From: Absidia repens
Lineage: Eukaryota; Mucoromycota; Mucoromycetes; Mucorales; Cunninghamellaceae
Length of the DNA stretch: 64,000 nt
Direction of reading: 5' to 3'
Assembly: GCA_002105175.1 (NCBI GenBank)
Contig: MCGE01000006.1
Span: forward strand, 1,364,001 to 1,428,000
Shown piece after piece: positions 36,695 to 48,200 of this stretch (positions within the stretch are counted from its first letter, which is position 1; the number at the start of each line of letters is the position of its first letter). The notes below the pieces were generated by a model. It was not told where the DNA came from. It ran no database searches and saw nothing but the letters and a program-made list of their open reading frames with translations. A program made the translations under genes and the position numbers.

Positions 36695-38492
36695 GAAAAA
36701 CATGATATAGAAATCTTACCTTTTGATATGATGGGGCAACTTTTTTTTTCGTTTTCAATAGATTGGTCAAAAATTCTGGGAAACCATCAGTGAAGAACAC
36801 GGGATCGATTCCACTGGTACTTATAGGTATGTAAACAAAACGCCACGATACATAATCATCAGCCAAATAATAGATCACTGTTTACTGATTCTCTGCGACT
36901 CCTTTTTATTATTGTAATTTATGATTAGTGGTGATAACGACCTCCAGTTGGAACGTATCAATGTCTACTACAATGAAGGCTCTACTGGCAAATACGTACC
37001 AAGGTGAGAAACGAAAATCAATAAATAAAGGGAATTTTAAGGGATCAAATGTAGGAGAAAGTGGAAAATACGGGGAAATAGTTGCTATGCAACAAAAACA
37101 AAGGGGGTGCTCCGGGATGGTCGCTCACTTATCTCTTTATCTTTTTAGATCCGTCCTCGTCGATTTGGAACCAGCTACTATGGATGCCATCCGTGGCTCC
37201 ACTTACGGTAAGCTCTTCCGTCCTGACAACTTTGTGTTTGGTCAATCTGGTGCTGGTAATGCTTGGGCCAAAGGGTACTACACTGAAGGTGCCGAATTGG
37301 TGGAATCTGTACTGGATATCATCCGCAAGGAAGCCGAACACACTGATTGCTTGCAAGGTTTCCAATTAGCTCACTCGCTTGGTGGTGGTACTGGTTCTGG
37401 TCTTGGGTCGCTGCTCATGTCAAAGATCAGAGAAGAATACCCCGATCGTATGCTGTGTTCCTACTCTGTGGTGCCTTCACCCAAGGTGTCTGATACCGTC
37501 GTCGAGCCTTACAACGCTGTCTTGACTGTCCATCAATTGGTCGAAAACTGTGATGCCACTTTCTGTATTGATAATGAAGCCTTGTACGATATCTGCTTCC
37601 GTACCCTCAAATTGTCCAACCCTAATTATGGTGATTTGAATCAATTGGTCTCTGCCGTCATGTCTGGTGTCTCCACATCTTTACGTTTCCCTGGTCAATT
37701 GAACGGTGATCTCCGTAAACTCTTTGTCAACATGGGTATGCAATTGATGATGATAGTAGTGGAAAAAAAAACCCAAGATAGAAAAATATACTTATCATTC
37801 TTCTTTTATATATACGTTGTTAGTGCCTTTCCCTCGTCTTCACTTCTTCATGGTTGGTTTTGCTCCTTTGACCGCCTTTGGATCTCAACAATACCGCAAC
37901 CTCAGCGTCCCCGAATTGACTGCTCAAATGTTTGATGCTCGTAACATGATGGCTGCTTGTGATCCTCGTCACGGTCGTTATCTTACTGTCGGTACCATTT
38001 TCCGTGGCCGTCTCTCCACCAAAGAAGTCGAAAACCAAATGCTTGCCGTGCAACAAAAGAACTCATCTTACTTTGTTGAATGGATCCCTAACAGCGTCAA
38101 GACCTCCTTGTGTGACATTCCTCCTGCCGGATTGAAGATGAGTGGAACCTTTATTGGGAACAGCACTGCCATCCAAGAACTCTTCAAACGTGTCAACGAA
38201 CAATTCACAGCTATGTTTAGACGCAAAGCGTTCATGCACTGGTACACAGGTGAAGGCATGGATGAAATGGAATTCACAGAAGCTGAAAGCAACATGCATG
38301 ATCTTGTATCCGAATATCAACAATATCAGGTAACAAGAAAAAAGATACCGGACGACAGATGCGCATACTTTGATGGATCACTCACTCATGTTATTATTTT
38401 TTGTTTTATAGGAAGCTACTGCTGATGAAGAATACTTGGAAGACGAAGACGACTATTTGGAAGAAGAACAAGTATTGGAAGAAGAAGATTAG
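36511..38492 (+). CDS. TUB2: Beta-tubulin
   Basis: Seven exons (36511-36538, 36635-36651, 36762-36826, 36929-37003, 37149-37735, 37824-38329, 38412-38492) give 452 residues. Exon 2 is only 17 nt. It forms the alpha/beta-tubulin dimer of microtubules. All landmarks are present: the N-terminal autoregulatory MREIIH (MREI class), the tubulin GTP signature [12 protein letters not shown] at about 140-151, and an acidic C-terminal tail ending [10 protein letters not shown]. Position numbering matches standard beta-tubulin without gaps. Residue 167 is Tyr and residue 198 is Ala (context DATFC, with Phe200), both unlike the Phe167/Glu198 of benzimidazole-sensitive fungi. Intron positions cluster at the 5' end, as in many fungal tubulins. 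AATAAA lies at 38730-38735. Confidence 0.98.
36663..36691. repeat. 29-nt T homopolymer in beta-tubulin intron 2
   Basis: 29 T starting about ten bases after the exon 2 donor site; it lies far from the acceptor, so it is not the ordinary polypyrimidine tract. Confidence 0.95.
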
Positions 38493-40438
38493 ATTCCCCT
38501 TCCCATTTTTGTGTTGTTTTTTCTTTAGCCTTCTTATTTCCCCCTACGTATTTATCTATTCCATCCCTTTCCCCTTATTCCTCTCACTCCCTCTTATCTT
38601 TATTTATTTCATGTATGGTCCTTCACGTCCCCCTCCCTTTTTTTTTCACTTAGTTTTTATTTACCCTACCACCTATGATCTCATTTTGTTTTTACCCATC
38701 TCATCTTTTTATCGATTCTCCGGAACTTGAATAAAAATGAAGAATATATCGTTTTATGATCCCTTTTTCTATTATTTTGTATAAATTTACCCGTGATGTT
38801 TGTTAATTTGAAGTGTTTGTCTATTTACATGGTGTATACGGGGCACCAATAAAAAAAATAAAAAAAAAACCTGGGAATATGGCATTCTCAAAATTTAGGA
38901 AGTGTTGATTTTGCTGATAGATGTCGGTTATGTGAACAACTGACTCACCGGAATGAAATGATATGTAAATAGAAGAGTTGTACCGGACGTTTTGTCTTTT
39001 TTTACTTATGTTGTGCCATGAAATGCCATTTTTATGCACTTATCGCTGCTTAATTTTCATGCGTCCTTCACTGCTCTTTTTCAGACGACCGCCAGCGATT
39101 ATTTTTCAAATGCATTCAAGAAATTCTTGTTAACCTTATTTTTTGAAGTTCAATACGATACCTTATATCCAATTCTTTTTTTGTATTCGCACATACTCTG
39201 TATACTGTGGGATTACCCATGTGATACGACAAACTAAACGTAAAAGAGACGATGGCAAAAGAAAAAGCAAATCACATTTTATTTAATTTGTAAATATAAA
39301 TTATGTAGTCTACTGAAAAGACTGTGACATTTTTCTAACCTTGAGTTGTGTAAGGGTGGATTTAGGTGAGCGTGTCATGCCTTGCTGTAGAATACACATG
39401 ACGGCAGATAAGCTACTGTAGCCCAATCGAAAAAGGTACAGAAGGCACCAACCTGCCATAACAATGATTACTGGAAACCAAAATTGTATCCTTATTGTGT
39501 ATAATATTGTTATTCTTATGTGTGTAGTTATACTACATCTTGCAGGACGGATTATCGAAAAAATTAAGCAAATGGTCAGAACTGCGGTTCAGAGAGAGAC
39601 CACTGAAAATATTTCGAAACCCGCCCACGTGAAATATTTTATTTTCTCTCTCACGCCTTTTTTATTTTTTCGGCTCTCTTTCTTTCTTTCTTTTTTTTCA
39701 TTTCACCATTTAATTTCCATGGAATTATTTTGGACTTAGAATTGTATCAGGACTAGTTTAGAAGGGGTTTCAGCTCAGAGATTATAAGATGCATGGGGAA
39801 ACCCTTTCATTTAGGATCTAGGATCTGAAAGTACCATGAGTTGGTTTTTTGAAGCCTTCATTAGCTTAGTTTGGTGTTAGCTTTTCTATAGTTTGTATCT
39901 TCATCTGAATAAAAAAATGTCTCTTTGTATACGCTTCAATAAAAAAATGTCCCAATAGTCTCTTTCATGTCTTGTGCAATAGATCCCCTTTTTTTATTAC
40001 CATCACTCCATTTGATTAATGGTGGTTATTGTTCCCTTTTTCTAAAATATATCCTTTTATAGTCTTTCTCGTATTTTGTACAATAATTTTTCACGCTTTT
40101 TACATTTGTACCTTTAGATTTGTGTCGAACATTCTTCCGAACTTTCAATAGTGCCTCCCCTTCTGCTACCATCAGATCCGATGTTAAAATGAATTCCGCT
40201 CTCATAGTTTAGTTTAGTACCAATGTATCATGTTGTTTCAAATAAAATATGCCCTTTTATATCAACCGTACTCTAGATATCCAAAAAAATAAAAAAAAAT
40301 AAAAAAAAATAAAAAAAAAGGTCCTCAAGATACACAACAAATGATTATCAAGTATAATTGATATAGTTTATTGATAAAAAAATTCAAATATGCAACATAA
40401 AAGTGTTTTTGTTCTAAACTAAAAACTACATAGCTCAT
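38493..40438. other. Spacer with one dispersed-repeat copy
   Basis: The first 250 bp are the pyrimidine-rich beta-tubulin 3' region. Repeat copy 5 lies at about 39615-40040, and a further 400 bp upstream of it (39150-39610) resembles the flank of copy 2. Complement AATAAA at 40367-40372 fits the PARP gene poly(A) site. No gene is seen. Confidence 0.55.
39615..40040 (+). repeat. Dispersed repeat, copy 5
   Basis: Same blocks as copy 2: CCCACGTGAAATATTTTATT, CGGCTCTCTTTC, TCAGGACTAGTTTAGAAGGG, GCATGGGGAAACCCTTTCAT, an ATGAGTTGG box, GAATAAA, and TTGTGCAATAGATCCCC. It matches copy 2 better than copies 3/4 at several positions, suggesting subfamilies. Confidence 0.82.
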
Positions 40439-40552
40439 CTACCAATGCCGATATGTCTGATTGTGAAGTACCATTTCCTTTTCTTTTCGATGATCAAATT
40501 GGATTTTACACCGATCTTCATCAGGACAGAGAGGTCTTGAGCGAAGTTCATC

Positions 40553-40591
<39 letters not shown>

Positions 40592-42162
40592 AAGTTAGTG
40601 AGTAGATCATCGCTTGTGACACTTTGTAAGTTTTACATACCTGGTAAGAATTTCCCATTTCTCTTGATTTCATTTTTCCAAATAGAATCCATGACTTGAT
40701 TGGAGCAACCTTGGCAAACCATGCTTTTCCTTGTGAGTGAGTCCCCGATAAATTCTTGTTGGTTTGCTTTGTTGGGTTAAAAAAAAAAAGAAAAAAAAGT
40801 CAGTCCAAAAACATTGATAAAAAGTTAAACCAACATAAAGATATGTAAAAACACTTACATAAATCAATAGATACAATATATTCATCTAGTAATTCGTTGT
40901 AAAGATCTTGAAGGCGACAGTCTTTGTGAGTCAAGTACGCCCGAGCCAGTTCTTCATCGTATTGATTCATATCCGATTCGAACGTATCTTGGTGGAAGGT
41001 GCATAATTCCAATGATCGAGTTCCATTTTTGGTTTGACATATGTGGCATAGTTTTTTGTTTCGCACCAAAACCAAATAACGTATCTTTACTTGAGCTGGA
41101 TTATACACAATGTACTCGTTGTAGTTGAGGTTGGAGTATCTGTTGTTAGGTTGGACATTTTGGGCGGGTCCGAGAGGAATCTTCACCTGTAAACAAATGT
41201 GCGCAAGGAAGAAGGATTAGTTTTTTTTTGTTCTTTTTTTTTTCATAATTGTTTGGCAAGCCCTTATTTTTCCGTAATACGTACCCCACTACTGTCATAA
41301 ACCATATTTTTAGGATTTGGTGCCAGCCTTCCGCGTCCTTTCACAGATAAATGACCCTTTTCTTTTGGTTGGTAATCTGCGGGTGTATGAGTGTCCATTT
41401 CACATTCTTTACCAAGAGCAACTTCACACAATAGTAATGCAGAGTAGGCAGGTCGTTTTGCACTTCTGCAATAATTCACAGACTTGCAAAACATATCGGC
41501 AAAATAAAGACCATCTCCGAACATTGATCCCTATAAAAAAGCACCGTCAATCCTGAGTTTAAGTCCCTTTTTTTTCATGAAGAGTCAACCTACCGAGTTA
41601 TGAGCACGAGATGGTTTACATAATAGACCTTGATTGAGAATCCCCATATAGTTGTCCATTCTTGATCCATGCCAGAGCAGTTTTCTATTTGCATTGTTTT
41701 CAAATGGCTCGTAACGGTCGCGTTCACCTTGTCGCTGAACTTCAAATAAGGAGGTAATTTCATACATGTCTTTATCGCTGCCAGACGTACTTTGGATATA
41801 TTGATTGATCATATCGAATTCGGTATATGATCGGTTGTTGGTATTGCTGATTTCGGTGAGATGACACCCTAAGGCTCTATACGCATAGTCTAAATGGTGT
41901 ATCTCTGCTGATCGATGTTTAGCAGCCAATAAAACATTTGCTGAAAAATTGACGTATCCGATTTCCAATAATCGAGCCATTTCCGTATTCAGTACATGCT
42001 TGTCCAGGATGGGTCTCATTCCACCATTGTTAAAATCAGTTGGTCGAGGTAAAAGTCGGTAATAAGAGTTGGTTTCTTGTCCGATTTTGTGAATAATTTC
42101 TGATAATAATATTAGTATGATAAGGGAGTCAGTAAATGTATTCATAGTATTACTACTACCGC

Positions 42163-42202
<40 letters not shown>

Positions 42203-45200
42203 GAAAGATGACCTACGTTTTTGATCAGCTTGCTTCCTCGTTGTAGTTATCGTCGAACCCATGGATATATAGCGATCCACCAAAGGCTCCAAGGTTGTAA
42301 GAATTGTCATGGCTTGATCAAGAGACGACTGAGGTATTTGCCCAATAGGTAGTTCCATTTGTAAATTCTGGTATCCACGCCTCAAATCGGCAAAGGAGCA
42401 AAACACTTGCATAATTTGTAGCAGACTGCGACTAAGGAATGATGCCGTCTTTTCTTCTGTGATATCAAAATCAGAGGATTTAACAATAGAATCCTTGGTG
42501 TGCTTGGTCTTGATCAAATCAAATTTCCCGGGTTTCGATACAAAGTTGGTTTTGCGTTCTTTCCAGTCATTGCCGGTTTTCGCACGGAAGATCCTTTTGA
42601 ATTCGGTAATAGCTTCAGCCATGTCTTGAAATGGTGTCTTTTGGTGCCATCCATCTTCTCCAAATGTTCCCCAGCGAGTCCATAATACATAAAGATCGAG
42701 AAGTCGGTTGTGGATCACAGACATCTTGTAGAACCTGTCAAAAAAGGAAAAGAAAATAGCATTAATAAAAAGCCGATTGTAAGCATTTTTCGGAGAGGCT
42801 GCAGTTCTTACATGTTGCATCCATGGGTACTTTGGGTGACATCAATTTTCATAATCATAATGTCATAAGCTTCTCCTTCTTCATACACCACGTTTCCAAC
42901 AGATTCAAGTCCTGATAGTGGATCGACCGGCACCTTTTCGATATAAGCATTATCCTTGTCCAATTGGGGCTTGAGGGCATCTTTTCTAGCTTGGAGTATA
43001 TCGCGTTCCGCTTCAGCATCAGATTCCACTGTTTGTAAGGAAATATGATCCAATAATGGTAATGTGCAAGAGATAAGATGGCTCCTGGTAGAGGGTTCAT
43101 TTTGAGTAGTGTCCAATCCAAGGTCTACAAAAGCTTGTTTAACTTCTTCGCATCCTGCACTAAAGGCATATTCAGCTGGCGTAAAACCTATAAAAGGAAA
43201 AATGATTTTCATTAGCCTCCAAGCAAGGTCGAGTCTTTTTGTTTCGTTTCACTCTTTACCTTCATTGTCTGGAATACAAAAAATATCACGATAGTCGGGC
43301 CCTATAGTTTCAGCAAGATTTTTCAGCACTTCAGACACATTGTGCACATATGGATAAAACCTTGTGACCAGACAGGACATGACAGTACGGCCGCGACTAT
43401 CTTGTTGGTTCCAAGAAATAGGCGTGATGCTTGTGTAGATAATCCTGAGAGCTTCATAATTTTCGTTCAATATACAGTGAAATAAGGCATTCAGGGGTTC
43501 TTGATATGTTGCCATAGTATTTGGAGATTTATTTCGTCGACAGCTGTGGACATGTGGGTCAGCACCTAATTTGATCAAATTCTTAAAGTACATATGCATA
43601 ATCAATCAGCTGTCGTTTTTATTTGCGCTTTTTATTCATTTGATTTACCTTCAGGAGGTCTAGATTATCACGCCGAATGGCTGCTTCCATAGGTGTTTCT
43701 CCAGTGAAATTGTCAACGAGATTGACCAACAATTGTTTTCCTGCATCATTTTCTCGATATATGTCGTAGATCCATCTGTAGATTTCCTGTGGTAGGTAAA
43801 AATAAATTGTTAGATTGCACTTTATAATGTTTACTCTTTTATGTTGTAATCTTATATATGTTAGCCTTCCTTACCGGATAGTTGCTTCGATTATTGCTGC
43901 TGCCACCATAACAATATGTGTAAAAGATGTGGGTGAAAAGTGTCCGGTCAGAATTATTGTATGGCACGTTTAAATCCACATTGGCATCCAATAGAAGTCT
44001 AATATTTGTTTTGTTGTTCAATCCAAGATTCATAGAGAATACGGTAGAATACTAATAGGTGAGATATAAATAAATGTGAGTTCATGGATAGACCAGCTTA
44101 ATCTAATACCAAGTTTTCCATTTTACCTGTGTGTAGTCCGATTTGATGTCGGTGGTTTTATCATAGTTGGTGGGACCTGGTGCATTTGCATCCGCTCCAG
44201 TTTCCAATAAAATCTATAAAAAAAACGTGATTAGTTCTCTCTCTATCTTCTTTCCATTGACTTCGATTTGTTTCCTAATACTTACCATCATCGAATCACT
44301 CGGGTATAATGAAGCAGCAATTAGTGGATGTCCAACCAGATCAGCAGTCTTGCAAGAAAACCGAGAAAATTCATTCACATTAGCACCATGATCGATGAGG
44401 ATCTACAGAAGTACAAAATTCGAGTTACTATAGAACGGTATACATTCTCTGTCTATATAGATATACATACCTTGACTACCGATGCATTTCTCTTGCAAAT
44501 AGCAATCATCAAAGGGGTCGGCCTGTTAAATATAGCATCTTGATCAAGAGCACAACCCTTCTCCAACAGTAGTTGTACAACATCAGTAAGTCCAAGGGAC
44601 ACCGCATGTGAAATCAGAGAGGGATGTTTTTCCAAGTGAGAAGCTGTTTCTATTTTTGCGCCATGTGCAAGGAGGATCTATCACAATAAATATTGATTGT
44701 TATTTCAGTGTGTACAAAAATACACCTATGTTCCTGCATCTTTACCTTGACTGCCTCAAGACTTGTAGATGATACAGCGTGCCATAGTTCAGAATAACCA
44801 TCGACGTCTAAAATATTGAGAGGGCACCCTGGTTGAGATAAAAGGTGCTCCAATATCGTCAGTTGATTTGATTTGGCTGCACAATGTATTGCTGTTTGTC
44901 CATTAACGTCAGTTGTTATTCCCAGATCGAGATCGGTCAGTCTTTCGATAAATAACGATTGATAATCTTTCCACACATCACTATAAATTTAAAAAAAAAA
45001 TTAATACTTTCTCACATTGAGAAAAATAAAAGTTTCATATAATTTACCGTTTCAACGGAGTAAAGTTGCTTATCAAATGCCAAAAGGTCTGTCGCGTTGT
45101 TCTCGTCATGGTGAGTAGAGTTTCGTTATCTGCTGATTGGAATAGTATGCTTGCTAAATAATAGTTTTCAGTTTCCAACACCAGCTGTAACCCCTCTAGA

Positions 45201-48200
45201 TGAATGGTAAAAAAAAAAAAAATCAGGAAGATCAAAAAAACTATAATATAAACACATTTGCATGTTGTATACGCATACCTATAACGTCCGTTCCTCTTCC
45301 TAGTATCAGATACATCATGTTCATGTAGGATTTCGACACCGAATAAGCAAAAATAGATTTCTGGAGTCCAGACCTCAAAGTCATGTCGCTGGGAGTGGCA
45401 CCACAATTGCAAAGCATCACTGCATAATCAATCCGTTCGTATAACAATGCCAAATGTAACGGTGCATTCTAGATAATAGTATATATGAAAAAAAGGTATT
45501 CGAGTTAATTCTTCATCTAAAGTTGTCTTTATCTTTCATCCTTTTTGCCTTCCAAATCCATTACCTTATCCAGATCCATTGCGTTGACATTCACACCTTT
45601 ATCAAGGAAAAATGTAGTACAAGTAAACGCCCCGAGGGTAGCTGCATAATGAAGTGGAAGTCGACCAAAGTTATCCGCTACATTGTACAATATTCCAGGA
45701 ATTGAAGACAAAAACTTAACTACATCAATGGGATCACTTTGAGGGAGAATTGTGTAATCGGTTTCCCAGACATCAAATTCTTCATAAGGTTGGAGTTCAA
45801 GTTTTTCGTCTAAGGAGAGCATCATTTCATCACTGATTTCACTGGTCGGTTTGAATGTTGCTTCACGCGTGCACATGCCACTAGCATCAATTCCATGTTC
45901 CTTGTCGTAAGCTTGTCCAAACCATTCCGGTGCGATGCATCCCCATTTGTTGATGTATGTTGTTCGTTCAGCGGCGCGAGCCAAGGCAGCTTTTTTCATT
46001 TCCATTTTGATGTTGTTTTCCTCTTGATCTTGTTGGCGTTTATGTTCAAGCATTGTGATACGGGTCCTGTGTTGATCCGTTGTGTGCATTACGGGAATGG
46101 TGCTCACGTTGATAAAAGCGTGATGAAGCGGTGTTCGCCCTAGTATAGTATAGATTTGTTAATAATGTACCTATTTAGACCCCTTTCTTTTCTATTGCTT
46201 ACCTAACATATCCATAGCATTGATATTAACTTTTCCCGCTTTCAAAAGCAACCTCTCCGTTCTAAATGCCTTTGTTGGATGTTTCATCGTCGATATAACA
46301 GCATAGTGGAATGGAGTTTGCAATCGTTTGTTGACAGCATTGACGTCGGCATCATAATCCAGAAGTAGCTTGATTATAGCAATGTTTTCCTTGCGAATAG
46401 CCAAATGAAGAGGGGAATTTCCTTCATGATCACGGTGCTGCTGATTGTTGGGATCGACTCCAGCTTCCAATAAACATACCAAAATATCGTAAAATTCACC
46501 AATCACAGCTTGCAGAATATGGCTTTTGTCATCCGTTCCTGTGATGTTGGGATCCGCACCATGTTTCAAAAGTTGTTTGACCATACCAAGTTGATTGTCT
46601 CTGACTGGTGCTGATAGACATACATTCAAATTGGTGTTTTTAGATTTACCATTGATGAGATCCGAAAGATCGCTTGACGAGCAGTCCTTCGCCAGCCGAT
46701 TGAAATAAAAGTCAAATACTGCCATACTTTTGCTTTTAGTTGCCAATAAAAGCGCTGTGTTTCCAACTACGGTAAAAAAAAAAAAAAAAAAAAAAAAATG
46801 GGTTAGAAAACTGTATTGGTTCCCTTACGCCACCCATAACTTCTGTCACCTTCTCTAACTTACTATCATTTTCCACAAAATGATCGATGGGGTATTTTGA
46901 ATGATCAAAGACAATTTCCATCAGGTTAATATTAGCCAGCGAGACCACTTTCATAAACAGAGATGAGTTCCTTTCAGAGTAAATGTGATTGATATTGGCA
47001 CCAGCTTCCAAGAGAGATTTCAAACAGGCATAATCAGTGGATTCAGTAGTGATCTTTGGAAAAGATTCTATGAGCACCCCAAGCGCCGTTTTCCGAGTCG
47101 TCGATACCATGTTGACCATATCTTGAAAGGAAATACCAAGACGATTGTTTTGGGCCAGTTTTACCGCATCCAATATTAGTAGGAGAATCACGACGTTGCC
47201 AAACTTCACTGCCTCCATGAGTAAAGACATTCCCGTCGATGTAGTCACCGTAAAATCACCACCACAATCCGTCCAGCTGGGAAGGACAGTTTGGATAAAT
47301 TCAAGTCTTGCTTTTTGTATGTCATCAAACGTCACTTTAGTTCGATAATGTTGTTTAGGCTGCCAAGTGAGGGGTTGTGTCAGCATAAATGCAGGCCATT
47401 TATCGGTTTCATTCAGTTGGTTTGGGTCACATCCCTTTTTCAGAAGGTATAAAAACATGGGCGTATTCTGAAGTCTTGCAGCTGATATAAATATTGTAAA
47501 TGTAAATAAGTAATCGAACGTCATCATTCAATATAGTATCTTTTTCATGAACAAACCTTCATGTAAACATCGTTCATCTTTGAGAGCCGCTTTCGGATCC
47601 AAACCAAAGTAGGTAATGAGATTGTCAAATGTTGCAAACTGTCAAAAAAGGGGAAAAAAATCATCAGTACGACGACAAAGGTGTTGGGTTCAAAGTACTT
47701 ACAAAATTTTCATAATCTTCGTCTTTCTGGCGATAAGTGAGAAGTGCTTTTTTGACTCCATACGCAGCAGCAGATGCGTTATTGGAATCGACGGCATTCA
47801 GCTAGATTAAATAAAATGAAAATCAAAAATTAACAAAAAAATTATATATATCAAAGAAAAACTACATTTTTAATCTTACCATTGAGTTTTCATAAAGATC
47901 AGTATGTGAGAGTACACGCTTCTTGACTGCACTCCATACTTGATCAAGAGCCTTTTTTAGACGACCTGCCCTTATCTTTACTAATTCGTTCGACGGATAG
48001 ACGATAGTGGCATTATCAACAGTAACTGCAGCCCGGAAGCAATAATGGAAGAAGTTGTACCCGTTGACCGCTACTTGATTCCAATAGGGGATGTTGTGCT
48101 GAATGAACCACTCCACCAGCGCATCGTTGTGGTGTTGAATTGCATATGAGAACGGAGATCTTCCAGCTTGATCCACCGAGTTGACGTTTGCACCATGTTG

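Noticed and set aside
39464..39739. 91-codon frame inside repeat copy 5 with a similar frame in copy 2 (6992-7279)
   Set aside because: The frame follows the repeat's pyrimidine tract and is broken in copies 3, 4 and 6; not a conserved protein.
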